Positions 57,234-64,000 of a stretch of 64,000 nucleotides of DNA are shown here, one piece after another (the stretch's first letter is position 1; every line of letters begins with the position of its first letter). Below the pieces are notes generated by a model that saw only the letters and a program-made list of their open reading frames with translations, searched no databases and was not told where the DNA came from. The DNA comes from Pseudomonas azotoformans (GTDB lineage Bacteria; Pseudomonadota; Gammaproteobacteria; Pseudomonadales; Pseudomonadaceae): the NCBI RefSeq assembly GCF_900103345.1, contig NZ_LT629702.1:2418001-2482000 (forward strand), given 5' to 3'. The position numbers and the translations under genes are program-made.

Positions 57234-57623
57234 CTACTCCCAATTGCCCAGGTCGGCACTGTAGCCTTCGCCGCCCGGCTGGCCGTCCTGGCCATAGAAG
57301 ATCAGGTCGAACGCGCCGTGTTCGCCAGGGAAGCGATAACCGAAGGCGTGCCCGAACGGGTCCTTGAGGTCGGACGGCTTGGCATAGCCACCGGGCCTGT
57401 CCACCAGCTGTTGCAGGCTGGTGGGCGGTGCGCCGACGTCGAGGGCGTAACTGTCGATCTTCATGCTCAGGCTGGCCAATTGGGCCTTGCCCGCGCCGTA
57501 CTTGCCCTTGTCCACATTGCCACCGACCTGGCGCACGACGATGGTGGCGACAATGCCCAGCAGCACGATCACCGCGAGCATTTCCAACAGGGTGAAACCG
57601 CCTTGGCGGCGTGGTTTTCTCAT
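57234..57623 (-). CDS. gspG: Type II secretion major pseudopilin GspG
   Basis: This 129-residue major pseudopilin has leader MRKPRRQG, then GFTLLEMLAVIVLLGIVATI, and the C-terminal signature DPFGHAFGYRFPG with calcium-site-like acidic residues. The 3'-end DLGNWE closes the domain. Cleavage would need a prepilin peptidase coded elsewhere (none in this operon). Confidence 0.9.
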   Translation of the reverse strand: MRKPRRQGGFTLLEMLAVIVLLGIVATIVVRQVGGNVDKGKYGAGKAQLASLSMKIDSYALDVGAPPTSLQQLVDRPGGYAKPSDLKDPFGHAFGYRFPGEHGAFDLIFYGQDGQPGGEGYSADLGNWE

Positions 57624-57636
57624 GGGGTCAGCTCCT

Positions 57637-58833
57637 TTATAGATTGCTGGTCAGGCTCATCAGCGGCAGCATGATCGCCAGCATGATCACCGCCACCAGC
57701 ACCGCCATGACCAGGGTCAGGGACGGCACCAGCGCGGCCAGCAGGCGGTCGATGCCGCGCTTGGCTTCGACGTCGAAAATGTCGGCGACCTTGAGCAACA
57801 TGCCGTCGAGTTCGCCGGCCTGTTCGCCGACTTCAATCATTTGCACGGCCAGCTCGGGCAGCAGCGGCTGGCTGCCGAACGCGCTGGCAAGGGTGCCGCC
57901 GGCTTTTACCGACTCCGCCGCACGCCCGACCTGGGCCTGCAGCGCGCGATTGGTGCAGACTTGCCGCGCAATCACCAAGGCCTGCAGCAACGCCACGCCA
58001 TTGCTCAGCAGCGTGCCAAGGGTGCGCGTCAGGCGTGCCGCTTCGACGCGTTGCAGCAACGGGCCGACCACGCGAATACCGAGCAGGCGCCGGTCATAGC
58101 GCTCGCGAAACAGCGGATCGCGCAGGCGGACGGCCCCCAACCAAACAATCACGATCAACCCAGCCAACAGTGCCAGGCCATAGGCGCCGAGAAACGTCCC
58201 GAGGGTCAGGATCACTTCGGTGATCAGTGGAATCGGCACGCCCAGGTCCTGGAAGATCGGCACGAACTGCGGCACCACATAGGCCAGCAGCAGCGCCAGA
58301 GAACCGAGCACGCCCACCACCAGGAACGCCGGGTAAATCAGCGCATTGATCACTTCGCCACGCAGCAATTGGCTGCGTTCCAGGTAATCACTGAGTTGGC
58401 GCAATGTGCCTTCCAGCGCGCCACCGGCCTCACCGGCCCGCACCATGCTCAGGTACAACGGCGAGAACGCCGCCCCCTCTTCTTCCAGCGCGGCGGACAA
58501 CGGCTTGCCGGCCTTGACCCGGTCGCGCAGGCGTTCGATCAACGCGCGCACCTGGGGTGGGCCGGGCTGCTTGAGCAGCAGGCTCAACGAGCGCTCAAGC
58601 GGCTGGCCGGCCCCCAGCAGCGTCGCCAATTGCTGGGTAAAACTCACCAACGCCTGGCCCTTCAACTGCCCGCGTGCCTTGCGCAGGCCAGGGCCGCCGG
58701 CCGGTTCGATGTGCAACAGCAGCCAGCCGCGCTTGTGCAGGGCCGCCACCGCAGCGGTTTGATCGGTGGCCTCCAGCGTACCGTTCTGCGGCGCACCCTG
58801 GCTGTCCAGGGCACGGTAGCTGAACAGGCTCAC
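57637..58833 (-). CDS. gspF: Type II secretion inner-membrane platform protein GspF
   Basis: This 398-residue protein has two cytoplasmic T2SSF domains and three TM segments. Visible signatures are SGQLKGQ-like AFTQQLATLLGAGQPL (starts of domain 1) and EVGEQAGELDGMLLKVADIF. Starts with GTG at 58833, overlapping the gspE stop by 3 bp. Confidence 0.9.
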   Translation of the reverse strand: MSLFSYRALDSQGAPQNGTLEATDQTAAVAALHKRGWLLLHIEPAGGPGLRKARGQLKGQALVSFTQQLATLLGAGQPLERSLSLLLKQPGPPQVRALIERLRDRVKAGKPLSAALEEEGAAFSPLYLSMVRAGEAGGALEGTLRQLSDYLERSQLLRGEVINALIYPAFLVVGVLGSLALLLAYVVPQFVPIFQDLGVPIPLITEVILTLGTFLGAYGLALLAGLIVIVWLGAVRLRDPLFRERYDRRLLGIRVVGPLLQRVEAARLTRTLGTLLSNGVALLQALVIARQVCTNRALQAQVGRAAESVKAGGTLASAFGSQPLLPELAVQMIEVGEQAGELDGMLLKVADIFDVEAKRGIDRLLAALVPSLTLVMAVLVAVIMLAIMLPLMSLTSNL

Positions 58834-60521
58834 GCGTCCTCTCCACGGGTCACGCGCAGCACTTCTTCCAGCGAAGTAATCCCCGCCAGTGCCTGGCGCA
58901 AGCCTTCTTCATACAAGGTGCGCAAACCGGCGCGGCGCGCGGCCTGTTCCAGGGTCGAGGCATCGGCGTGGCGCATCAGCAGGCTGCGCAGTTCGTCGTT
59001 CATCACCAGCAGTTCGGTGAGGGCGCTGCGGCCGTGATAGTCCCCGCGATAGAGCAGGATCGGGCGTTGTTCAGTGAGGCGGTCCAGGCCGTGTTCGGCG
59101 ATCAGTTCGGGCGGCGCTTCGAAAGCGACACGCGTGGCCGGGTCCAGGCGCCGCACCAGGCGCTGGGCGAGGATGCCGCTGACGGTCGAGGCGATCAGGT
59201 AGCTTTCCACGCCCATGTCCAGCAGCCGCGTGATGCTGGCGGCGGCGCTGTTGGTGTGCAGGGTGGAAAGCACCAGGTGCCCGGTGAGGGAGGATTGGAT
59301 GGCGATGCGGCAGGTTTCCAGGTCGCGGATCTCGCCGATCATGATCACGTCCGGGTCCTGGCGCACGATGGAGCGCAACGCCCCGGCGAAGTCCAGGCCG
59401 ATGGCGGGCTTGACCTGAATCTGGTTGATGCCTTCGAGCTGGTACTCCACCGGGTCTTCCACGGTGATGATCTTGCGCTCGGCGGTATTGAGCCGCGACA
59501 GCGCGGTGTAGAGCGTGGTGGTCTTGCCGGAGCCGGTAGGCCCGGTGACCAACAGGATGCCGTGGGGCCGCGCCAGCAGGTCGAGAAAGGCGGCCAGGCG
59601 CTGGCCGTCGAAGCCCAGGCTGGGAAAGTCGAACTGCACGGTCTGCCGGTCGAGCAGGCGCAGCACCACCGACTCGCCGAAACTGGTGGGCACCGTGGAC
59701 ACCCGCAGGTCCAGTTCCTTGCCCTGGATACGCAGCATGATGCGCCCGTCCTGCGGCAGCCGGCGCTCGGCGATGTCCAGCCGCGCCATGATCTTCACCC
59801 GCGAAATCACCGCCGCCGACGAACTGGCCGGCGGCGCTTCGGCGTCGTGCAACACACCGTCGATGCGGTAGCGCACCTTGAGCTGGTGTTCGAAAGGTTC
59901 GATGTGAATATCCGAAGCACGTTGCTCCACCGCGCGTTGCAGGATCAGGTTGACCAGGCGGATCACCGGCGCTTCCGAGGCCAGGTCCTTGAGGTGTTCG
60001 ATATCCTCCAGGGCACCGCCCTGCTCATCAAGGTTTTCAATCAGCGTGCCCATGGCCGAACGGCCCTGGCCGTAGTAACGCTCGATCAGCGTGTCGACCT
60101 CAGTGCGCGGGCCGATCGCCAGCCACACCGGCACCTGGCACGCATAGGCCAGAGCCTGGAACGGATAACGCAGCGCCGGGTTGGCGGCCAGCACGCGCAG
60201 ACCACCCTGGGTCCAGCCCATGGGCGCGACCTGATAGTGACGCATAAAGCGTTCAGTCAGGGCGGGCAAAGGATCGAGCAACGGCGGCGCAGCGTCGGCC
60301 AGCAACAGCGGCGCACCGAGCAACGCCGCCCAGGCGCGGGCCAATTCGATATCGGAAACCAGGCCCAGGCGGGTCAGCAGGCTTAGCAGGTCATCCGACG
60401 GCAAGCGCCGGGCGCGCTCCAGGTCCACCGTTTTCAACCCGGCATGCTGCATCAGCCACGCACACACCTGGTCGGTGTGCGGGATCTGCATCTGGCAGGC
60501 ATCGATAGGCGCTGACGACAT
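58830..60521 (-). CDS. gspE: Type II secretion ATPase GspE
   Basis: This 563-residue traffic ATPase has N1E/N2E domains, then Walker A GPTGSGKTTT (near residue 325), the Asp box, Walker B IMIGEIRD and His box. The tetracysteine zinc motif of many GspE proteins (after LAQRLVRRL) is missing. It is the first gene of the operon, with 776 bp of upstream non-coding DNA before the siderophore transporter. Energises pseudopilus growth through GspL and GspF. Confidence 0.92.
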   Translation of the reverse strand: MSSAPIDACQMQIPHTDQVCAWLMQHAGLKTVDLERARRLPSDDLLSLLTRLGLVSDIELARAWAALLGAPLLLADAAPPLLDPLPALTERFMRHYQVAPMGWTQGGLRVLAANPALRYPFQALAYACQVPVWLAIGPRTEVDTLIERYYGQGRSAMGTLIENLDEQGGALEDIEHLKDLASEAPVIRLVNLILQRAVEQRASDIHIEPFEHQLKVRYRIDGVLHDAEAPPASSSAAVISRVKIMARLDIAERRLPQDGRIMLRIQGKELDLRVSTVPTSFGESVVLRLLDRQTVQFDFPSLGFDGQRLAAFLDLLARPHGILLVTGPTGSGKTTTLYTALSRLNTAERKIITVEDPVEYQLEGINQIQVKPAIGLDFAGALRSIVRQDPDVIMIGEIRDLETCRIAIQSSLTGHLVLSTLHTNSAAASITRLLDMGVESYLIASTVSGILAQRLVRRLDPATRVAFEAPPELIAEHGLDRLTEQRPILLYRGDYHGRSALTELLVMNDELRSLLMRHADASTLEQAARRAGLRTLYEEGLRQALAGITSLEEVLRVTRGEDA

Positions 60522-60863
60522 AAGGTTGAGGTATCTAGTATTGCGAAAAAGTATGGCTATTTGGAACTACTTAAACATGCCATTAGTTAGCCATAACCCA
60601 AGCGAGAACAAGCCGGGGTTATCGACTGGAAGTTATAGCGCTAGTTCCTGAAGAGGGGGAATAAAATAGACACAATGACCGAGAACCCCGTGACAGAGCC
60701 TTAGCAGCTAATAGCCACTACTTCGCTAGTTGCAATTAGCCACTTATGCGCTTTCACGCAATTAAACGGCAGCCTAATAAATTCACTGAACTTACTTCGC
60801 CTTTGACGCGGAGCACACCCGCACTTTCGAGTGGCCGTTAACCAGGATTATCGAGCATTGAAA
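60522..60863. other. AT-rich region upstream of gspE
   Basis: This 342-bp non-coding stretch is clearly AT-rich. Three TAGCCA(T/C)-type motifs lie on the + strand (60587-60596, 60710-60720, 60734-60746) and one inverted TATGGCTAT at 60552-60560. It is probably the promoter region for the secretion operon. No gene is visible. Confidence 0.5.
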
Positions 60864-60944
60864 TGTGGGAGTGCGTTGGCATGCCTGCGTGAGTGGTTTG
60901 GGGGCTGCTTCGCAGCCCAACGCGGGGCAAGCCCGCTCGCCACA
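60864..60944. repeat. REP-type element upstream of repeat copy 2
   Basis: TGTGGGAGTGCG and the complement ending GCCCGCTCGCCACA flank a GGGCTGCTTCGCAGCCC hairpin. A degenerate REP doublet. Confidence 0.7.
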
Positions 60945-60994
60945 GCAGGCCGGCAACACAGAACAAAAACCGTATCCACGATGCGAAGCGAGTC

Positions 60995-61271
60995 GCTCTT
61001 GATCTTGATCTGAGGCGCCCCGTTAAACACGCTGGCCGGAATTCGGCAGGGATTTGGGGGGTAAACCGGCAGGGATGCCGGTTTAGCCGCCCCGCGCCAT
61101 GGATGGCGCGTGGCGGCGGCCCCCCAAATCACTGTCGGATTACGGGCACACCGAGCCTAAGCGAGGTGCCGAGTGTTGGGGCAAGAGCGTTTTGCTTACT
61201 TTTGCGCTTTTCAAAAGTGAGCCGCCGTAAGGGCGGAACCATAAGCCGCCGTTACCGCAGCAACGGATATG
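60995..61271. repeat. Interspersed repeat, copy 2 (right-hand part)
   Basis: Shares with copy 1 the module beginning GCTCTTG...GATCTG, CGCCCCGT(C/T)AAACACGCTGG, CCTAAGCGAGGTGCCGAGTG and the 76-bp right arm (61196-61271) that ends AACGGATATG. The left inverted arm of copy 1 is absent. It contains additional hairpins (AACCGGCAGGGATGCCGGTT, GCGCCATGGATGGCGC). The two copies are direct repeats that flank the gsp operon. Confidence 0.75.
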
Positions 61272-61297
61272 TACTCAATCTGCCCCCCCACACACGT

Positions 61298-62086
61298 TCA
61301 ACCCGCCCGTATGCTTTTTTCAACCAGACACATCGGCGTCCCAGCGACCGGCTCTTGCATCACCCGCACCTGCACCTCAAACACCCGCCGCATCAACTCG
61401 GCACTGACCACCTCCCCCGGCACACCATCGGCCACCAACTTACCGCCGTGCATCACCGCCAAGTGATCGGCATACCGACAAGCCTGGTTGATGTCATGCA
61501 ACACAGTGATCACCGTCTTGCCCTCGGCAGCCAGTTCGCCCATCAGGTCGAGCAACTCGACCTGATGGCTGATGTCGAGATAAGTGGTAGGTTCGTCAAG
61601 CAACACCACCGGCGCATTCTGCGCCAGCACCATCGCCAGCCAGGCACGCTGGCGCTGGCCGCCGGACAAGTCCGCCAGGGCGCGATCAGCCAACACGTCC
61701 AGTTCCAGGCGCTGCATGGCTTGGCTCACGTGAGCCTGATCACTGCCGCTCAAGCGCCCCCACAGCGAGTTATGCGGGCTGCGGCCATAAGCAACCAACT
61801 GGCGCACGCTGACGCCTTCGGGCACTGGCAACACTTGCGGCAAGAACGCGATCTGCCGTGCCAACTCCCGGGCAGACAGGCTGGCATAGGCCTGGCCATC
61901 CAGGGTCAACTCGCCCTGGGTCGGCTTGAGGATGCGCGCGAAGGCCTTGAGCAAGGTGGACTTGCCGCAGCCGTTGGGGCCGATCAACGCGGTGACCTTG
62001 CCGGCGGGCGGTGCAAAGGACAGGCCCTGCACGATGCGCGTGGCGCCATAGCCGATGTCCAGCTCGCGTGCCTGGAGAATACTCAT
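61298..62086 (-). CDS. Siderophore ABC transporter ATP-binding protein (FepC-like)
   Basis: This 262-residue ABC ATPase has Walker A GPNGCGKS, signature LSGGQRQR, Walker B VVLLDEPTTYLDISHQ and switch VLHD. The TTYLD variant is typical of iron-siderophore and B12 importers. It forms a system with the two FecCD-type permeases upstream. Confidence 0.88.
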   Translation of the reverse strand: MSILQARELDIGYGATRIVQGLSFAPPAGKVTALIGPNGCGKSTLLKAFARILKPTQGELTLDGQAYASLSARELARQIAFLPQVLPVPEGVSVRQLVAYGRSPHNSLWGRLSGSDQAHVSQAMQRLELDVLADRALADLSGGQRQRAWLAMVLAQNAPVVLLDEPTTYLDISHQVELLDLMGELAAEGKTVITVLHDINQACRYADHLAVMHGGKLVADGVPGEVVSAELMRRVFEVQVRVMQEPVAGTPMCLVEKSIRAG

Positions 62087-62090
62087 GTCA

Positions 62091-63059
62091 TCAACCCTTG
62101 AACCGTGCCAGCAACCAAAGAAAATACGGCGCGCCGATCACCGCCGTAAGCACCCCGGCGGGGATTTCGCTGGGCGCGATCAGCGTGCGCCCCAGCGTAT
62201 CGGCGAGTACCAGCAGCAACGCGCCAATCAGCATCGCCGCCGGCAGCAGATACTGGTGATGCCCACCCACCAGCCGCCGCGCCATGTGCGGCGCGACCAG
62301 CCCGATAAAGCCAATCGGCCCGATCACTCCCACGCCCAGGCTGGTGAGCAACACCGCGCAGGCCATCGCCGACCAACGCGTACGGCTCAGCGCGGTGCCC
62401 AGGCTGTGGGCCGCCTCATCGCCCAAGGCGATCAGGTTGAGCGGTTTGGCCAGGCACAGGCCCACGGGGATCAATACGAGGAACGGCAACACCAGCGCCA
62501 CATAGTGCCAGTTGCGACTCCACAGGCTGCCGGTCAGCGCAAGCAGCGCGGTGTTGATATCCAAGGGGTGAGAGAGGATCAGAAACTCGGTGACACTGGA
62601 CAAGGTCACCGCAATCGCCACCCCGGACAACGCAAAGCGCACCCCGGAAAAACTCACGCCGGTGTTGTACAGCGCCAGCAGCAACGCGCCGCCGGCCCCG
62701 CCCAGGCAAGCCACCAGCGGCAGCCACGCAATCGGCAGGTGTGGCCAACTGATGATCGCCACGGTCAGCGCGAGCCCGGCGCCTTGGGTCACGCCGAGGA
62801 TCTCCGGCGAGGCCAGCGGGTTGCGGATCACGCCCTGCACAATCGCTCCGGCCAGGCCGAAAGCCGCACCGGCGAGGATCGCGATGAGGCTGCGTGGCAG
62901 GCGGTGGTTCCACACTTCGAAGTCGAGGGTGTCGTGGGCCAGCAGGCGTTCCAGAACGGTGTGCGGCGTGAGCCACAGCGTGCCGGCGCTGAGGCTGACC
63001 CCGGTTGCCAGCAGCAACAGGCCGAGCAGCAGCCACAGGCGCAGTCGTGGGCGGATCAT
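62091..63059 (-). CDS. FecCD-type siderophore permease (second)
   Basis: This 322-residue inner-membrane permease has about nine helices and the FecCD signature WNHRLPRSLIAILAGAAFGL, then GVIRNPLASPEILGVTQGA and FIGLVAPHMARRLVGG. Overlaps the first permease by 4 bp. Confidence 0.9.
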   Translation of the reverse strand: MIRPRLRLWLLLGLLLLATGVSLSAGTLWLTPHTVLERLLAHDTLDFEVWNHRLPRSLIAILAGAAFGLAGAIVQGVIRNPLASPEILGVTQGAGLALTVAIISWPHLPIAWLPLVACLGGAGGALLLALYNTGVSFSGVRFALSGVAIAVTLSSVTEFLILSHPLDINTALLALTGSLWSRNWHYVALVLPFLVLIPVGLCLAKPLNLIALGDEAAHSLGTALSRTRWSAMACAVLLTSLGVGVIGPIGFIGLVAPHMARRLVGGHHQYLLPAAMLIGALLLVLADTLGRTLIAPSEIPAGVLTAVIGAPYFLWLLARFKG

Positions 63060-64000
63060 AGGGCGCGCCTGGCAAGAAAGAGGAAAAACGGTGCGCCGAT
63101 CAGCGCGGTGACCACCCCCGCCGGCGTTTCCACCGGGAAGGCCACGGCGCGACTGAGCAGGTCGGCCCCCAGCACGATCACCGCGCCCAATGCGGCGCTC
63201 AGCGGGATCAGCCAGCGGTAGTCATTGCCCAGGAACTGACGCAGGATATTCGGCGCGATCAGCCCGACAAACCCGATGGGCCCCACCGCACACACGCTGG
63301 CGCCCACCAGCAGCAAACTGGCGACAAACACTTGCAGACGCAGGCTGGCGATGCCCACGCCCAGTGAGCGTGCGGCGTCTTCGCCAAGGTTGATCAGGTT
63401 CAGGCGCGGCGCACACCAGAGTGCCCAAAGGCCGCCGATCAAGGTGCACGGCCAGAGCAGTTGCACCTGCGCAGCGCCGACATTGGCCAGTGAACCGGCC
63501 AGCCAGTTGAGCACGCTTTGCGCCTGGGCCTCGACCAGGATCACCGTGAGCCGGGTCAATGCCGCGCACAACGCCGCCACGGCCACACCCGCCAATACCA
63601 GGCGGCCCTGGGCCGTGGTCGGCGACCAGGCACCGCCGAGGCTGAACACGGTGATCCAGGCCAGTGCGCCGCCCAGGCAGGTCATCAACAGCGCACCACC
63701 GGCAAAGGGCAGTGCGACCAGGCCGGTGGAAAACAGGGCCAGTCCCAGCGCGGCGCCCGCCGTCACGCCAAACAGCGACGGCGAGGCCAGACGGTTGCGC
63801 GTAATGCCCTGCATCAGCGCCCCCGCGAGGCCCAGGCAGGCACCGACCAACGCGGCACACACGGCCCGTGGCACACGCAACTGGGCGACGATATAGGCCA
63901 TGTTGCCGCCGACGCGGCCCTGGTGAACCAGGCCATTCCACGCATCCGTCCCCGTCAGCGTGAAGGGTGACCAGCTGTACAGCGACAGCCAGAACAACCC
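63056..64000 (-). CDS. FecCD-type siderophore permease (first), 5'-truncated
   Basis: At least 314 residues are visible. The FecCD signature LRVPRAVCAALVGACLGLAG, GITRNRLASPSLFGVTAGA and GFVGLIAPNILRQFLGN are present. The frame stays open to the right edge of the window, so the start and probably a few tens of residues are missing; a periplasmic binding protein may lie beyond. Substrate is a ferric siderophore, not identified. Confidence 0.88.
   Translation of the reverse strand, partial: GLFWLSLYSWSPFTLTGTDAWNGLVHQGRVGGNMAYIVAQLRVPRAVCAALVGACLGLAGALMQGITRNRLASPSLFGVTAGAALGLALFSTGLVALPFAGGALLMTCLGGALAWITVFSLGGAWSPTTAQGRLVLAGVAVAALCAALTRLTVILVEAQAQSVLNWLAGSLANVGAAQVQLLWPCTLIGGLWALWCAPRLNLINLGEDAARSLGVGIASLRLQVFVASLLLVGASVCAVGPIGFVGLIAPNILRQFLGNDYRWLIPLSAALGAVIVLGADLLSRAVAFPVETPAGVVTALIGAPFFLFLARRAL

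Noticed and set aside
57841..60386. Long + strand frames opposite gspF and gspE
   Set aside because: They mirror codon structure of the real genes on the other strand, and no start signal or domain supports them.
60663..60704. Possible PHO box upstream of gspE on the - strand (CTGTCAC ... CGGTCAT)
   Set aside because: The two half-sites are 8 bp apart instead of 4 and the second is poor. Phosphate control, known for Hxc, is therefore not supported here.

Overview
This 64 kb window is high-GC chromosomal DNA from a fluorescent Pseudomonas, most likely the P. fluorescens species complex. The case rests on the homoprotocatechuate genes, a CupD-like fimbrial locus with Pvr/Rcs-type regulators, and many GTGGGAG(G/C)GGGCTTGC-type REP palindromes between genes. 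No rRNA, tRNA, CRISPR array, transposase or prophage gene was seen.

Region 1 (1-6183) is the 4-hydroxyphenylacetate/homoprotocatechuate meta-cleavage operon: hpaE (5' end outside the window), hpaD, hpaF, an hpaX-type permease, hpaH and hpaI on the + strand, with the MarR-type repressor gene hpaR convergent to it. Region 2 (6391-20220) looks like a biogenic-amine funnel feeding region 1. It has a PuuB-like FAD amine oxidase, a cupin, MoaF (a monoamine-regulon protein), two SDRs, a FeaR-like AraC regulator, an APC amine permease with a DUF3156 partner, a porin, a two-component flavin monooxygenase with its reductase, a phenylacetaldehyde-type dehydrogenase, a RidA protein and a split-barrel flavin protein. 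Two similar palindromes (6205-6226 and 11679-11698) suggest that HpaR links the two regions.

Region 3 (20300-27119) is mixed: two overlapping LysR genes, a GST, the FetAB-type iron exporter, an aldo-keto reductase and a DUF1835 protein.

Region 4 (27124-41674) is a chaperone-usher fimbrial island with an embedded phosphorelay: receiver-like protein (divergent), chaperone, adhesin, PvrS-like kinase, PvrR-like EAL response regulator, RcsC-like kinase with Hpt, RcsB, then major subunit, chaperone and usher. RcsB is very close to enterobacterial RcsB. Four near-identical 14-bp boxes (consensus TAAGAATCGYCTTA, like the enterobacterial RcsB box) lie upstream of the receiver gene, the chaperone, the first kinase and the major subunit. 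On the three + strand promoters the box is exactly 23 nt from a -10-like hexamer. I consider this the most notable finding in the window.

Region 5 (41760-50205) has an acid phosphatase lipoprotein and a small cytochrome c on the + strand, then a - strand operon of TonB receptor, polar amino acid ABC transporter, FAD amine oxidase and RidA. Region 6 (50554-61271) is an eleven-gene type II secretion operon (gspE-F-G-H-I-J-K-L-M-C-D) with a lipoprotein secretin, flanked by two copies of an interspersed repeat. Region 7 (61298-64000) is a FecCD-type siderophore ABC transporter whose first permease runs off the window.
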